Part shown: piece after piece, positions 37,321 through 46,095 of the stretch | How positions within the stretch are numbered: the stretch's first letter is position 1 | Layout of the letters: every line of letters begins with the position of its first letter | Assembly: GCF_004803915.1 (NCBI RefSeq) | Contig: NZ_CP039396.1 | Span: forward strand, 1,240,001-1,304,000 | Source of the DNA: Duncaniella dubosii | GTDB lineage: Bacteria > Bacteroidota > Bacteroidia > Bacteroidales > Muribaculaceae | Length of the DNA: 64,000 bases | Direction: 5' to 3' | Translations under genes and position numbers: made by a program | The notes under the pieces: generated by a model | Seen by the model: only the letters and a program-made list of their open reading frames with translations | Database searches by the model: none | Told to the model about the DNA's origin: nothing

Positions 37321-37953
37321 CTATTTCCTGCGGATGAGGGTGAGGCCGTCGCGGAGGGGGATGATTACGGTCTCAAGTTCAGGATGGGAAGCCACGTAGG
37401 TGTTGAAGCGGTCGAGGGCGACGGTCTGTGCGTCGTGGTTGGCGACGGTGTCGGTCACCTTGCCGTCCCAGAGTGTATTGTCGGCTATGATGAAGCCTCC
37501 CCGGCGCAGGCGCGGGAGCACGAGGTCGAGATATTCGACATAGCGGCGTTTGTTGGCATCAATATACACCAAGTCCCATATTTCATCAATTGTCGCTATA
37601 ATCTCCTCGGCATCACCTATATGGAGAGTGATGCGGTCGCCTCCGGGTGATGTGGCGAAGAGTTCGAGCAGTTCGTCTTCCATCTCATCGTCGACTTCGA
37701 TGGTGTGGAGCTGTCCGTCTTTGGCAAGACCTTCGGCAAGACATAGAGCCGAATAGCCTGTATAAGCGCCAAGCTCCAGTATCCGTTGAGGCTTTATCAT
37801 GGAAGAGAGCATCGAAAGCATACGTCCCTGCAGATGACCCGAACACATGCGAGGGTAGAGATGGCGCAGATGGGTGCGGCGGTAGAGGCGCTTCAGGTGT
37901 TCGGGTTCGGCGCTTATGTGGCTGAGAATGTAATCGTCGAGATTATCGCACAT
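37321..37953 (-). CDS. Class I SAM-dependent O-methyltransferase
   Basis: A 210-residue enzyme of the catechol O-methyltransferase-like group (Methyltransf_3). The SAM motif is ILELGAYTGYSALCLA near residue 58, followed by TIEVDDEMEDEL, HIGDAEEII and WDLVYIDANKRRYVEYLDLVLP with the metal-binding Asp, then GGFIIADNTLWDGKV. The substrate is unknown. The gene overlaps the 3' end of aroQ by 11 bases, so the two are translationally coupled. Confidence 0.9.
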   Translation of the reverse strand: MCDNLDDYILSHISAEPEHLKRLYRRTHLRHLYPRMCSGHLQGRMLSMLSSMIKPQRILELGAYTGYSALCLAEGLAKDGQLHTIEVDDEMEDELLELFATSPGGDRITLHIGDAEEIIATIDEIWDLVYIDANKRRYVEYLDLVLPRLRRGGFIIADNTLWDGKVTDTVANHDAQTVALDRFNTYVASHPELETVIIPLRDGLTLIRRK

Positions 37954-38365
37954 GACCCATTATGAATGCTTGAGCTGCAAGGAAATAAGAGTTGAGGCCA
38001 AAACCGGTGATAGTGCCACGGCACACAGGGGCTATGAGCGATGTGTGGCGTATGGTCTCGCGCGAAGCTGTATTAGAGATATGTACTTCAATCACCGGGG
38101 TCGTTATGCCTGAAATCGCATCGGCTATTGCGAGCGATGTGTGGGTATATGCACCAGCATTCAGGATAACTCCGTCGGCATCGGTATTGTGGAGGAAGTC
38201 GATGATGTCGCCTTCGTGGTTTGACTGGAGATATTCGATTTCATCGCCGTCAATCATCTCGCGGAGTTCCTGAAGGTATGATTCGAATGTGCGTGAGCCG
38301 TAGATTTCCGGTTCGCGTGTGCCGAGAAGGTTCAGATTCGGGCCGTTGATAATAAGTAACTTCAC
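37943..38365 (-). CDS. aroQ: Type II 3-dehydroquinate dehydratase
   Basis: Dehydrates 3-dehydroquinate in the shikimate pathway. The 140-residue protein has the standard blocks: LLIINGPNLNLLGTREPEIYGSRTF with the catalytic Tyr near residue 22, YLQSNHEGDIIDFLH, LNAGAYTHTSLAIADAI and PVIEVHISN with the catalytic His. Family members form dodecamers. The gene starts at 38365 and overlaps the methyltransferase gene downstream. Confidence 0.95.
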   Translation of the reverse strand: MKLLIINGPNLNLLGTREPEIYGSRTFESYLQELREMIDGDEIEYLQSNHEGDIIDFLHNTDADGVILNAGAYTHTSLAIADAISGITTPVIEVHISNTASRETIRHTSLIAPVCRGTITGFGLNSYFLAAQAFIMGHVR

Positions 38366-38408
38366 TTTTGTCGGATGTTTAAGTCTGGTTAAGTATTATA
38401 TGTTTGAT

Positions 38409-38681
38409 TCAGATGACAATATCCATCGGATGGAGTTCGAGAGTCCACACCGCCACCGTCGACAGCCCCATCAGTATCAGCAAAATCCAGCTGATATATG
38501 ACCTGCGCGGATAGGCGTTCCATGCAAGCCATGCCGACAGAACCATATAGAACGGATAGATCCATACGAAGAGTCTCACGGCTTCGTCGCCGGCAGGAAG
38601 ATTGGCGAGGAGGATTGGAAATGCAAAGACCGGAAGCAGGAATATGATGATGATCACAGTCATCCATAGGGGTGTTTTCAT
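38409..38681 (-). CDS. Small membrane protein, hypothetical
   Basis: A 90-residue protein with three predicted transmembrane helices (about 5-25, 35-55 and 60-82) and the central motif YPRRSYISWILLILMG. I do not recognise the family. It starts inside the end of the epimerase gene (4-base overlap), so the two are coupled, and it precedes aroQ by 43 bases. Confidence 0.6.
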   Translation of the reverse strand: MKTPLWMTVIIIIFLLPVFAFPILLANLPAGDEAVRLFVWIYPFYMVLSAWLAWNAYPRRSYISWILLILMGLSTVAVWTLELHPMDIVI

Positions 38682-39691
38682 ATCATATGCTTATTTTTAT
38701 TGTTTTTTAGCTCGTTACGATATGCCCTTACCGTGCGTTTTATACCTTCGGCAAGGTCTATCCGGGATTTGAAGCCGAAATCACGTTCTGCATCTGTCGT
38801 GTCGCAGTTCCAGTTGCGCTGAGCCATGATTTTATATTTGTCGGAGTTGAGAGTGACAGCCTGAAGCTTCGCTGCGCCATATTTTTCAGATACCTTGCAG
38901 GCGATTTTAAGCGCCAAGAGCGGAAGACGTACAGGAATGACGAGTTTATGCCCGAGTTCCTTGGCTACGATTTTTCGGAATTCTCCTTGAGTATATGCCC
39001 GGGGTTCAGAGATTATGTATTTGCGATGGACCGGTGCTTTTTCGAGAGCATCGAATATCGCGCAGGCGAGATCCTCCACATATATAAACGTGAGCATCTG
39101 CCGACGGAATCCGACACCGAAATCGAAATGCGCATCAATGCTTTTGATCATCATCAGATAGTCACGCTCGTGTGGACCGTAGACCCCGGTCGGGCGCAGT
39201 ATGATCCAAGGGAATGATGAGGGGAGGGTCTGCAGAAGTGTCTCGGCCTTGATTTTGGAAAGCCCGTAGCGGGTGTTTGGCTGAGGTATCATAGAGCCGT
39301 TCAGCGGGCTGTAGTCTTTCTCGTCGCCCGGGCCGAGAGCTGAAAGTGACGACATGTAGATGAATCTTTTCGGAATCTGGCCGTTGGTGATAACCGCCTC
39401 GCAGAAATTACGCAGATATGTGAAGTTTATGTGATTGAAATCACTGAAATTCACACATTTTGTCGCGCCGAGGTTATATACGATATAATCCCATTGGTTT
39501 CCGGCAAGCTCGTCGCGGAGTTTGTCGGGGTCATCATAGTCAAGGGTTATGAACCGGAGCGCCGGATCGGTCAGATAACGTCGGGATGTCGATTCGCGGA
39601 CCGCACACCAAGTTTCATATCCGCGTGAAAGAGCCTCACGTGCGATAAAACCTCCGATAAAACCTCCTGCTCCTACAATTAATACTTTCAT
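38678..39691 (-). CDS. NAD-dependent epimerase/dehydratase (extended SDR)
   Basis: A 337-residue Rossmann enzyme. The nucleotide-binding motif is VGAGGFIGGFIARE at about residues 6-19; the active-site tyrosine and lysine are in RYGLSKIKAE near residue 143, and the Ser is in MSSLSALGPG. LRPTGVYGPHERD is a sugar-nucleotide epimerase hallmark. It probably makes or edits a nucleotide sugar for a surface glycan, since it sits next to a glycosyltransferase; the gap to the glycosyltransferase gene is 2 bases. Confidence 0.88.
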   Translation of the reverse strand: MKVLIVGAGGFIGGFIAREALSRGYETWCAVRESTSRRYLTDPALRFITLDYDDPDKLRDELAGNQWDYIVYNLGATKCVNFSDFNHINFTYLRNFCEAVITNGQIPKRFIYMSSLSALGPGDEKDYSPLNGSMIPQPNTRYGLSKIKAETLLQTLPSSFPWIILRPTGVYGPHERDYLMMIKSIDAHFDFGVGFRRQMLTFIYVEDLACAIFDALEKAPVHRKYIISEPRAYTQGEFRKIVAKELGHKLVIPVRLPLLALKIACKVSEKYGAAKLQAVTLNSDKYKIMAQRNWNCDTTDAERDFGFKSRIDLAEGIKRTVRAYRNELKNNKNKHMI

Positions 39692-39693
39692 CC

Positions 39694-41022
39694 TTAATTT
39701 AAATGAGATGTCTGATTAAGAATTCTTGAAAAAACATCGGCATATTTGCTCGCGATGATCGGGGCTGCAAAGCGGTCGGCCACAGTCTGATGGAGATATT
39801 CGCGTGAAATATCTGCTTTTAATGCCCATAATATGCCGTTTGCCACATCAATCGGGTCTTTGTAGCGGGCTATGTAACCTGTGCGCATGTGTTCCACGAT
39901 GTCAGTGCGTCCGTCGATTCCGAATGTCACCGGCAGCGCGCCTCCGGCCTGACCTTCGACGAGAGTGCCTCCGAGAGTCTCGTAGAGCGATGTCGAAATC
40001 ACCACTTTGGCGATGGAGTAGAGATAGCGGATGACTTTGAAGTCTCTTACCAGACCGAAATGTCTGTGAGAGAATCGCAGACGGTCGAGTGCCTGTGGTT
40101 TTTTAATATTTCCGAAGAAATATACCGCTGTCTTGTTGGCTATTTCAGGATAGTTGTCGAATATATGGTTAAGGGCATCTATCGTATAGTCAAGTCCTTT
40201 TATGGGATCGTCAATGCGTGCCGCACCGAAAAGCAGAATGTTCGGTTTGTGTGGCGGCATGAGTGAGTATAGATCCCGTGGGGGAGTGGTATAGAATTGC
40301 TCTATTGGAAATGGATTGTTGATGGTCAGAATGTCGCGTCCCTTCAGTAATGACGAATGTCGGGCGCAGTCTTCAAGCCATTTGCTGACAGTAATGTATG
40401 TCATGGGGACTTCATTATAGACCTGCAGTTTCTTTTCCCAGCATTTATGCGAGATGTCATCTTTGTGTCCTCCGCCTGAAAGAAACCGGCAATTACCACA
40501 TTCATCAAGATAGCGGTCACATTCGTATGCGTGATGACACACTCCTGTCATTGTCCACATGTCATGGATGGTCCACACGATTTTTTTGCCCATATGATGT
40601 AGCTTGCGTATCCCCTTGACATTCATCAGACCCTGATTCACCCAGTTAATGCAAACGATATCGGCTTCTTTCACCCAAGGATGGTGGTGTATGTTGAGAG
40701 CGAAATCACCAGTGGATATCTTAAACAGATTTTCTTTTTTGAAACCGAGAGCCGGGAGCATCGAGAGGCGTTCCATCACGAAAGCCATGCTACGGATGAA
40801 GCGTGAATATATGTCTGAAATGGTCTCTTCTTCCGACGTTTTCGTAAAGACAACCATTCTGGCGTCGACACCGATCTGACGCAGAGCCTGCATCAGTCTG
40901 AATGTCACTATCGCAGCCCCTCCGAGGGTGTCGGAATGATTGACAAGCACTACTTTTTTCCCACGGATATTTTTAGGAAGTGTGTCTGGACTGTAGATTT
41001 CGGTATTTGGAGGCTGATTCAT
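39694..41022 (-). CDS. Family 4 glycosyltransferase
   Basis: A 442-residue GT-B fold glycosyltransferase. The N-terminal lobe has VLVNHSDTLGGAAIVTFRLMQALRQ and a distinctive WTIHDMWTMTGVCHHAYECDRYLDEC region (quoted here in halves) with four clustered cysteines; the C-terminal lobe has LFGAARIDDPIKGLDYTIDAL and the acceptor EX7E-type segment STSLYETLGGTLVEGQAGG. It probably adds a sugar to capsule or LPS. The DUF389 gene upstream ends inside its start (ATGA overlap). Confidence 0.88.
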   Translation of the reverse strand: MNQPPNTEIYSPDTLPKNIRGKKVVLVNHSDTLGGAAIVTFRLMQALRQIGVDARMVVFTKTSEEETISDIYSRFIRSMAFVMERLSMLPALGFKKENLFKISTGDFALNIHHHPWVKEADIVCINWVNQGLMNVKGIRKLHHMGKKIVWTIHDMWTMTGVCHHAYECDRYLDECGNCRFLSGGGHKDDISHKCWEKKLQVYNEVPMTYITVSKWLEDCARHSSLLKGRDILTINNPFPIEQFYTTPPRDLYSLMPPHKPNILLFGAARIDDPIKGLDYTIDALNHIFDNYPEIANKTAVYFFGNIKKPQALDRLRFSHRHFGLVRDFKVIRYLYSIAKVVISTSLYETLGGTLVEGQAGGALPVTFGIDGRTDIVEHMRTGYIARYKDPIDVANGILWALKADISREYLHQTVADRFAAPIIASKYADVFSRILNQTSHLN

Positions 41023-42406
41023 TTTTTTGTCTGGTGTGACGTGGTTGTCGAGAATGAGAGTTGGTTTCCTACGTTGATTAGCTGTAGTGATTTGTGTTGC
41101 AGACGGGCTTCAAGATATTTTATGAATTCCTTTTCCTTGGCCGGCGGGAGTGGAGTGTTATATTTCACAAGTACGGTGTTGATTGTGTCAAGCCGTTCGG
41201 TCGCTATATTGCTGAATATCGTATGTGTGACGGCAAGCTCCTCGACTTGCGGGAACACGACTCTGACCTCGGGGCTATGCGTCCGGCAATCGTATCGTTG
41301 ATCTGGTTGATTGCGATTACGCTTTTCAGTGAATCAATTGTCATCTGCTGGGCGGATATGGAGGTCTGGGCAAGTTCATAGATGTCCTTGACGGTTGGCA
41401 TCCCGTTTTTGATTTCCGACAGATTGGGTGAGTCACCTTGTATGATGTTCAGGCGTGTTCCTTCCAGACCGTAGTTTTTCAGTTGGGAACTCATGGCGAG
41501 CTGAAGGGAGTCGGAGGGGAGGATTTTTCCGATAAGAGTGACAGTTATGACTTTTTCACCATGTTCAATCACTGCTTTTCGGTTTAGAACCTGCGTGGCC
41601 GGAAAATTGAACTGCTGGGCAATGAATCTGTCGGCGTTCATTGAGAATCTCGACTGGCGGAGCATGTTGTAGGTGAGATAGAGAGAGGGCAGGAGGGTGA
41701 GGATAGAGACCGTATAGACAATATGGCGCACACGCCGTGAACGTTCGGGATTCACAGCCACTACCGGCTTGTAGTGCATTATCTTTACTCCGATAAACGT
41801 TGACAGGGCAATGAATATCGAGTTGATGAGAAACAGATATGTAGCCCCGAAGAAATAGTTCATCTGGAATGTGGCGAGACCGTAGCCTGCCGTACAAAGC
41901 GGTGGCATGAGAGCCGTTGCGATAGCTACGCCCGGAATCACGTTTCCTTTTGATTTTGAGCCTATGGCCACTATTCCTGCTCCTCCGCCGAAAAATCCGA
42001 TCAGGACGTCGTAGATAGTCGGTGATGTGCGTGCGAGGAGTTCACTATGGCCCTCGCTTACGGGTGATATCAGGAAATAGATGGTCGATGTGAGCATACT
42101 GAATCCTGCGGCCATCAGCAGGTTGCGCAGACATCGTTTCAGCAGTTCGAAATCCTGTACGCCAATCCCCAGACCTATGCCGATAATCGGTCCCATAAGC
42201 GGAGATATGAGCATTGCACCGATTATGACGGCTGTTGAGTTGGTGTTGAGTCCGAGGGAGGCAATAAAAATCGCAAGCACGAGTATGAGCATGTTCGTGC
42301 CTTTGAATGATATTCCTTCGCGGATTGTCGCTTCTGCTTCTGCCTGAGGAAGCAGGTCGTCAGCCATAGAGAAATATCTTACAAGATAATTTTTAAGCGA
42401 TGCCAT
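41019..42406 (-). CDS. DUF389 membrane protein, frameshifted
   Basis: The frames 41204-42406 and 41019-41258 join into one product of about 460 residues. The N-terminal two thirds hold six or more hydrophobic helices typical of DUF389/TIGR00341 (IIGAMLISPLMGPIIGIGLG and GVAIATALMPPLCTAGYGLA are the hallmark segments); the soluble C-terminal part is about 150 residues. The break is at the run of four G at 41271-41274; one extra base restores APEVRVVFPQVEELAV. The function is unknown, although family members have been suggested to transport or stress-sense. It overlaps the glycosyltransferase gene. Confidence 0.82.
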
Positions 42407-42503
42407 GGCTTGCAGTATATAATGGAGAGAATTTTCGTATGATTATGAATCGTTGTAGTCATCTTGTGTGTTTGGTGTGGAACTTCGTCTGACGCTTATG
42501 TCT

Positions 42504-44324
42504 TCAGCCTGCGGCTTTCTGCCTGAACTGCTCCTTGACCTCGTCGACTACATTTATTATATAGTCGCCGACCTTTTCAAGCGAGCCGATAATATCCATA
42601 TAGTAAATGCCGGCCTGATACTCATAGTGGTGTTCGTTGATGTTCTCGACGTTGGCCACACGGAGCTGGTTGCGGAGATTGTTGATTTCACGTTCGTGAT
42701 TGTAGGACGTTATGATTTCCGTCTGGTCTGCTGTCTCGAAGTTGCGCAGGAGCAGCAGCATATTGGTCATTGCCGCCTCTACGGCTATGAACATGGTGTC
42801 GATGTTATGGGATATTTCCTCATTGAAGTCTACATGGCTTTCCTGCTTGCGGATGAGTATCTTGGCCACGCCATAGCAGCAGTCGGCTATGCTTTCGATT
42901 TCGCTGACGATGCGCAACATTGCGGCTATGCGGTGTTTGCCTTCGTTTGACAGACGGCCTTCTGAACAGCGGTTAAGATAGTTGGCAATCTCTATCTCCA
43001 TTCGGTCTGAGATCTCTTCGTATTTTTCAAGACGTGAGAACTGTTTTGTAAAATCGTCTCCCTGACGTGTATGAACGATGTTCTGAGCCATAGCGATCAT
43101 TCGTTGTACGCGCTGGGCATAGACGACAATCTCTTTCTCGGCCTGTGCGATGTTTAGTTCGGATGCGCTCATGAGACCGCCGGAGATAAATTTAAGCTGG
43201 AATTCTTCATCGCCCATATGTTTGGATGACACGAGCTTTTCAACCAATTTCACATAGAAGCCTGTGAGCCATATCATGATGGTCACATTGATGAGGTTGA
43301 ATATCGTATGGAACATCGACAGGCCGAACGATACACTGAACTGCATCTGTGCGATTTTGGCAAGGACGGGATGCCCGGCAGGAAGACTGTTGTCAAAAAT
43401 GCTGTTGTAGAGCTGCGGGTCATTGGCTTCAAGGTCATTGACAAAGCCGAATATGCTGTTGGGGTCGCCTTGTCCCAGCCATTTGGTTATGTCGACATTG
43501 AGACGGACAAAGGGGTAAAAGACGGCAAGGGTCCATATGATGCCGAACATGTTGAATAGCAGATGACCCATAGCCGTACGTTTTGCGGCAACATTTCCGC
43601 TCATTGAGGCTAACAGGGGGGTAATTGTCGTTCCTATATTGCTGCCGAGAACCACCGCACAGGCAAGATCAAATGAAATCCAGCCTTTTGTACACATAAT
43701 GAGCACGATAGCGAAAGTGGCTGCCGATGACTGTATGATAGCTGTGAGCACTACGCCTACGAGCACGAACAGCAGCACTGATATGAAACCCATCGAGGCA
43801 TAGCGTTCAAGGAACTGGAACATCTCAGGATTGCTCTGCAGATCAGGCACGTAGTCGCTGATAAGGTCAAGCCCCATAAACATAAGTGCGAAACCGATGA
43901 GGAATTCGCCTATCGACTTCTTACGGCTCGCGCTGGCAAAGAGCAGGGGGACGGCACATGCGATGACTGGAAGGATGAAGGCCGAGGTGTCGACTTTAAA
44001 TCCGAACAGGGCTATGATCCAAGCAGTGAATGTAGTTCCGACGTTGGCACCGAAGATGACTGCCATTGACTGTGCAAGAGTCATCAGACCCGCGTTCACG
44101 AAGCTTACGACCATAACAGTCGATGCCGACGAACTCTGGATGAGGGCAGTGATGACTATACCGGTCAGCATGCCGGTGAATCGGTTTCGGGTCATGGCCG
44201 AAAGAATGTTGCGCAGACGGTCGCCGGCAGCCTTCTGTAGGCCTTCACTCATTACTTTCATTCCGTAAAGGAACATAGCTACTGATCCCAGTAAGCAAAG
44301 TAGGTCAAGGAAGCTGTAAGTCAT
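42504..44324 (-). CDS. Na/phosphate cotransporter family protein with PhoU-like domain
   Basis: A 606-residue inner-membrane protein. It has the two inverted Na/Pi cotransporter repeats with the QSS motifs (ALIQSSSASTVMVV at about 60-73 and AIIQSSAATFAIVLIM near 195), about eight helices, and a cytoplasmic C-terminal PhoU-like helical domain from about residue 370 to the end. Such proteins take up phosphate with sodium or control phosphate flux. A -7 box is seen upstream at 44400-44407. Confidence 0.92.
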   Translation of the reverse strand: MTYSFLDLLCLLGSVAMFLYGMKVMSEGLQKAAGDRLRNILSAMTRNRFTGMLTGIVITALIQSSSASTVMVVSFVNAGLMTLAQSMAVIFGANVGTTFTAWIIALFGFKVDTSAFILPVIACAVPLLFASASRKKSIGEFLIGFALMFMGLDLISDYVPDLQSNPEMFQFLERYASMGFISVLLFVLVGVVLTAIIQSSAATFAIVLIMCTKGWISFDLACAVVLGSNIGTTITPLLASMSGNVAAKRTAMGHLLFNMFGIIWTLAVFYPFVRLNVDITKWLGQGDPNSIFGFVNDLEANDPQLYNSIFDNSLPAGHPVLAKIAQMQFSVSFGLSMFHTIFNLINVTIMIWLTGFYVKLVEKLVSSKHMGDEEFQLKFISGGLMSASELNIAQAEKEIVVYAQRVQRMIAMAQNIVHTRQGDDFTKQFSRLEKYEEISDRMEIEIANYLNRCSEGRLSNEGKHRIAAMLRIVSEIESIADCCYGVAKILIRKQESHVDFNEEISHNIDTMFIAVEAAMTNMLLLLRNFETADQTEIITSYNHEREINNLRNQLRVANVENINEHHYEYQAGIYYMDIIGSLEKVGDYIINVVDEVKEQFRQKAAG

Positions 44325-44399
44325 CTTCTAATGTATGAACGTGAAAAATCGGAGAATCCGGGATTTCTCACTATGTGAAATCAGCCGGTTTCCCCGATG

Positions 44400-44407
44400 C
44401 AAATATA
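44400..44407 (-). promoter_or_regulatory. -7 box of the Na/Pi cotransporter promoter
   Basis: On the minus strand TATATTTG (44407-44400) matches TAnnTTTG. It lies inside the tail region of the HIT gene and 76 bases from the start at 44324; a TTG about 23 bases upstream may be the -33 element. Confidence 0.5.
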
Positions 44408-44418
44408 CAGAGAAATTT

Positions 44419-44853
44419 TTAAATTTCCGTCAATGCCTCACGCATTTTTCCCACCATATCGGCATACTCCTCGTCGGACAGATAGACTTCTCCGGGATTC
44501 ATGCGGAAAGTGCCGCCGTAGTCCGGTCCGTCGACATATTTGGGTGCGAGGTGGAAGTGGAGGTGAGAGAGTTTGTCGCTATAAGCGCCGTAGTTGATTT
44601 TTTCAGGGTGGAACACGCTGTCCATCGCACGGGTCACGCGGGTGACATCTTTCATGAAGGCGTTACGTTGGTCGTCAGAAAGTTCGAAAAGGTCGTTGAC
44701 ATGTCCGTCATAAGCGACGAGGCATCGTCCGTGATATGTCTGTTCCTTGAAGAGAAATACTCGCGAAACGTCGAGTTTGGCTATTTCAATCATAAGATTG
44801 TGAAGAGTCTCGTTATTCGTGCAGTAGAGACAGTCTTTGGGATCACTTTTCAT
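44419..44853 (-). CDS. HIT family protein
   Basis: A 144-residue nucleotide hydrolase or transferase of the histidine triad superfamily. The catalytic motif is HLHFHLAP at residues 97-104 (His97, His99, His101), preceded by an N-terminal CLYC pair that can bind zinc and the strands VFLFKEQTYHGRCLVAYDGHV. The substrate may be AMP-lysine or dinucleoside polyphosphates as in other members. Single gene with its own promoter. Confidence 0.92.
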   Translation of the reverse strand: MKSDPKDCLYCTNNETLHNLMIEIAKLDVSRVFLFKEQTYHGRCLVAYDGHVNDLFELSDDQRNAFMKDVTRVTRAMDSVFHPEKINYGAYSDKLSHLHFHLAPKYVDGPDYGGTFRMNPGEVYLSDEEYADMVGKMREALTEI

Positions 44854-44921
44854 GTTTTTGAATATTTTTGTTGGTGATTGGTTATAATGTTTGTTTTCAA
44901 GGTATTTCTTGTCGTGTCATG

Positions 44922-44953
44922 CAAAAGTAGGAAAATAACCAATCGTAACCAAA
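44922..44953 (-). promoter_or_regulatory. Bacteroidota-type promoter for the HIT gene
   Basis: On the minus strand TACTTTTG (44929-44922) matches TAnnTTTG with TTTGG (44953-44949) about 20 bases upstream. Confidence 0.65.
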
Positions 44954-45020
44954 TCTTTTTGAATGGAGTGTATGTTCATGAGGCAGTCATATACCGTAAA
45001 TATTTTCAGTAGAGAAAACT

Positions 45021-45051
45021 TTTGTCAGGTGAAATAAACTTAATATCTTTG
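45021..45051 (+). promoter_or_regulatory. Bacteroidota-type promoter for panB
   Basis: TATCTTTG at 45044-45051 matches TAnnTTTG, with TTTG at 45021-45024 placed 19 bases upstream. The leader to the ATG at 45177 is about 120 bases. Confidence 0.68.
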
Positions 45052-45176
45052 TCCGCGCAAAATGGGTCTGGCATGCTTTTGTCGGACTTTGTTTTATGGC
45101 TACGGCTCGCCGGCGGTTTATGATGTACGGTTGGTCGTCAATGAATCCTATTTTAGAATCATTAAAAACAACAAAA

Positions 45177-45998
45177 ATGTCAACATACACAGTTGAAGAT
45201 CCACGTAAGGTGACCACCCGTCGCCTCATTGAGATGAAAGCAAAAGGCGAGAAGATAGCTATGCTTACCGCCTATGACTATTCGATGGCTAAATTGGTCG
45301 ACGAGGCCGGTATGGACGCGATACTTGTCGGTGATTCAGCCGCAAATGTGATGGCCGGCTATCCGACCACATTGCCTATGACGCTTGACCAGATGATTTA
45401 TCACGCTCAATGTGTGGTCCGTGGTGTGAAGCGTGCGCTTGTGGTCTGCGACATGCCTTTCGGCACATATCAGGGCAATTCAATCGAAGCATTGAACTCA
45501 GCAATCCGCATTATGAAGGAAAGCGGTGCCGAGGCTGTAAAAATGGAAGGTGGTGCCGAGATTATAGAGTCGATTGAACGGATACTGTGTGCCGGTATAC
45601 CTGTAATGGGACATCTTGGCCTTACACCTCAAAGCATCAATAAGTTCGGCTCTTACAATGTGCGTGCCCGCAATGAGGCTGAGGCACAGAAGCTGATTGA
45701 GGATGCCAAATTACTTGAACAGGTCGGCAGTTTCGCCATTGTTCTGGAGAAAATTCCGGCAGCGCTTGCCACGAAGGTGTCGGAAAGCGTCTCTATCCCG
45801 ACAATAGGTATTGGCGCAGGTAACGGTTGCGACGGTCAGGTGCTTGTGATGCAGGATATGCTTGGAATCAACAAGGGATTCTCTCCGCGTTTCCTTCGCC
45901 GGTATGCCGATCTCGGTACAATTGTCGAGGATGCTGTCGGCAATTATATCAAGGATGTCAAGAGCACCGATTTTCCGAACGAGAGCGAACAGTACTGA
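45177..45998 (+). CDS. panB: 3-methyl-2-oxobutanoate hydroxymethyltransferase
   Basis: First committed step of pantothenate synthesis: adds a hydroxymethyl group from methylene-THF to ketoisovalerate. The 273-residue product from the ATG at 45177 has [27 protein letters not shown] (split at about 28-54; Asp53 binds metal), [33 protein letters not shown] and [19 protein letters not shown]. An earlier ATG at 45096 would add 27 residues without family support. No panC or panD gene is adjacent. A strong hairpin follows. Confidence 0.95.
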   Translation: MSTYTVEDPRKVTTRRLIEMKAKGEKIAMLTAYDYSMAKLVDEAGMDAILVGDSAANVMAGYPTTLPMTLDQMIYHAQCVVRGVKRALVVCDMPFGTYQGNSIEALNSAIRIMKESGAEAVKMEGGAEIIESIERILCAGIPVMGHLGLTPQSINKFGSYNVRARNEAEAQKLIEDAKLLEQVGSFAIVLEKIPAALATKVSESVSIPTIGIGAGNGCDGQVLVMQDMLGINKGFSPRFLRRYADLGTIVEDAVGNYIKDVKSTDFPNESEQY

Positions 45999-46011
45999 GA
46001 AATTCTATAGA

Positions 46012-46071
46012 AATAAACACTACACCCGGCGCAGACAGATAAGATGTCTGATGCCGGGTGTAGTGTTTATT
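46012..46071 (+). terminator. Terminator after panB
   Basis: AAACACTACACCCGGC (46015-46030) pairs perfectly with 46053-46068; an inner CAGACA/TGTCTG stem extends it, and TTATTTTTGC follows. The convergent endonuclease gene ends 25 bases on, so it may also act in reverse. Confidence 0.88.
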
Positions 46072-46095
46072 TTTGCTTTTTACCGTTCACCATGC

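Larger units (their letters stand above)
44854..45176. other. Intergenic region between the divergent HIT and panB genes
   Basis: This 323-base stretch holds two back-to-back promoters: one for the HIT gene (44922-44953, minus) and one for panB (45021-45051, plus). I see nothing else convincing in it. Confidence 0.6.
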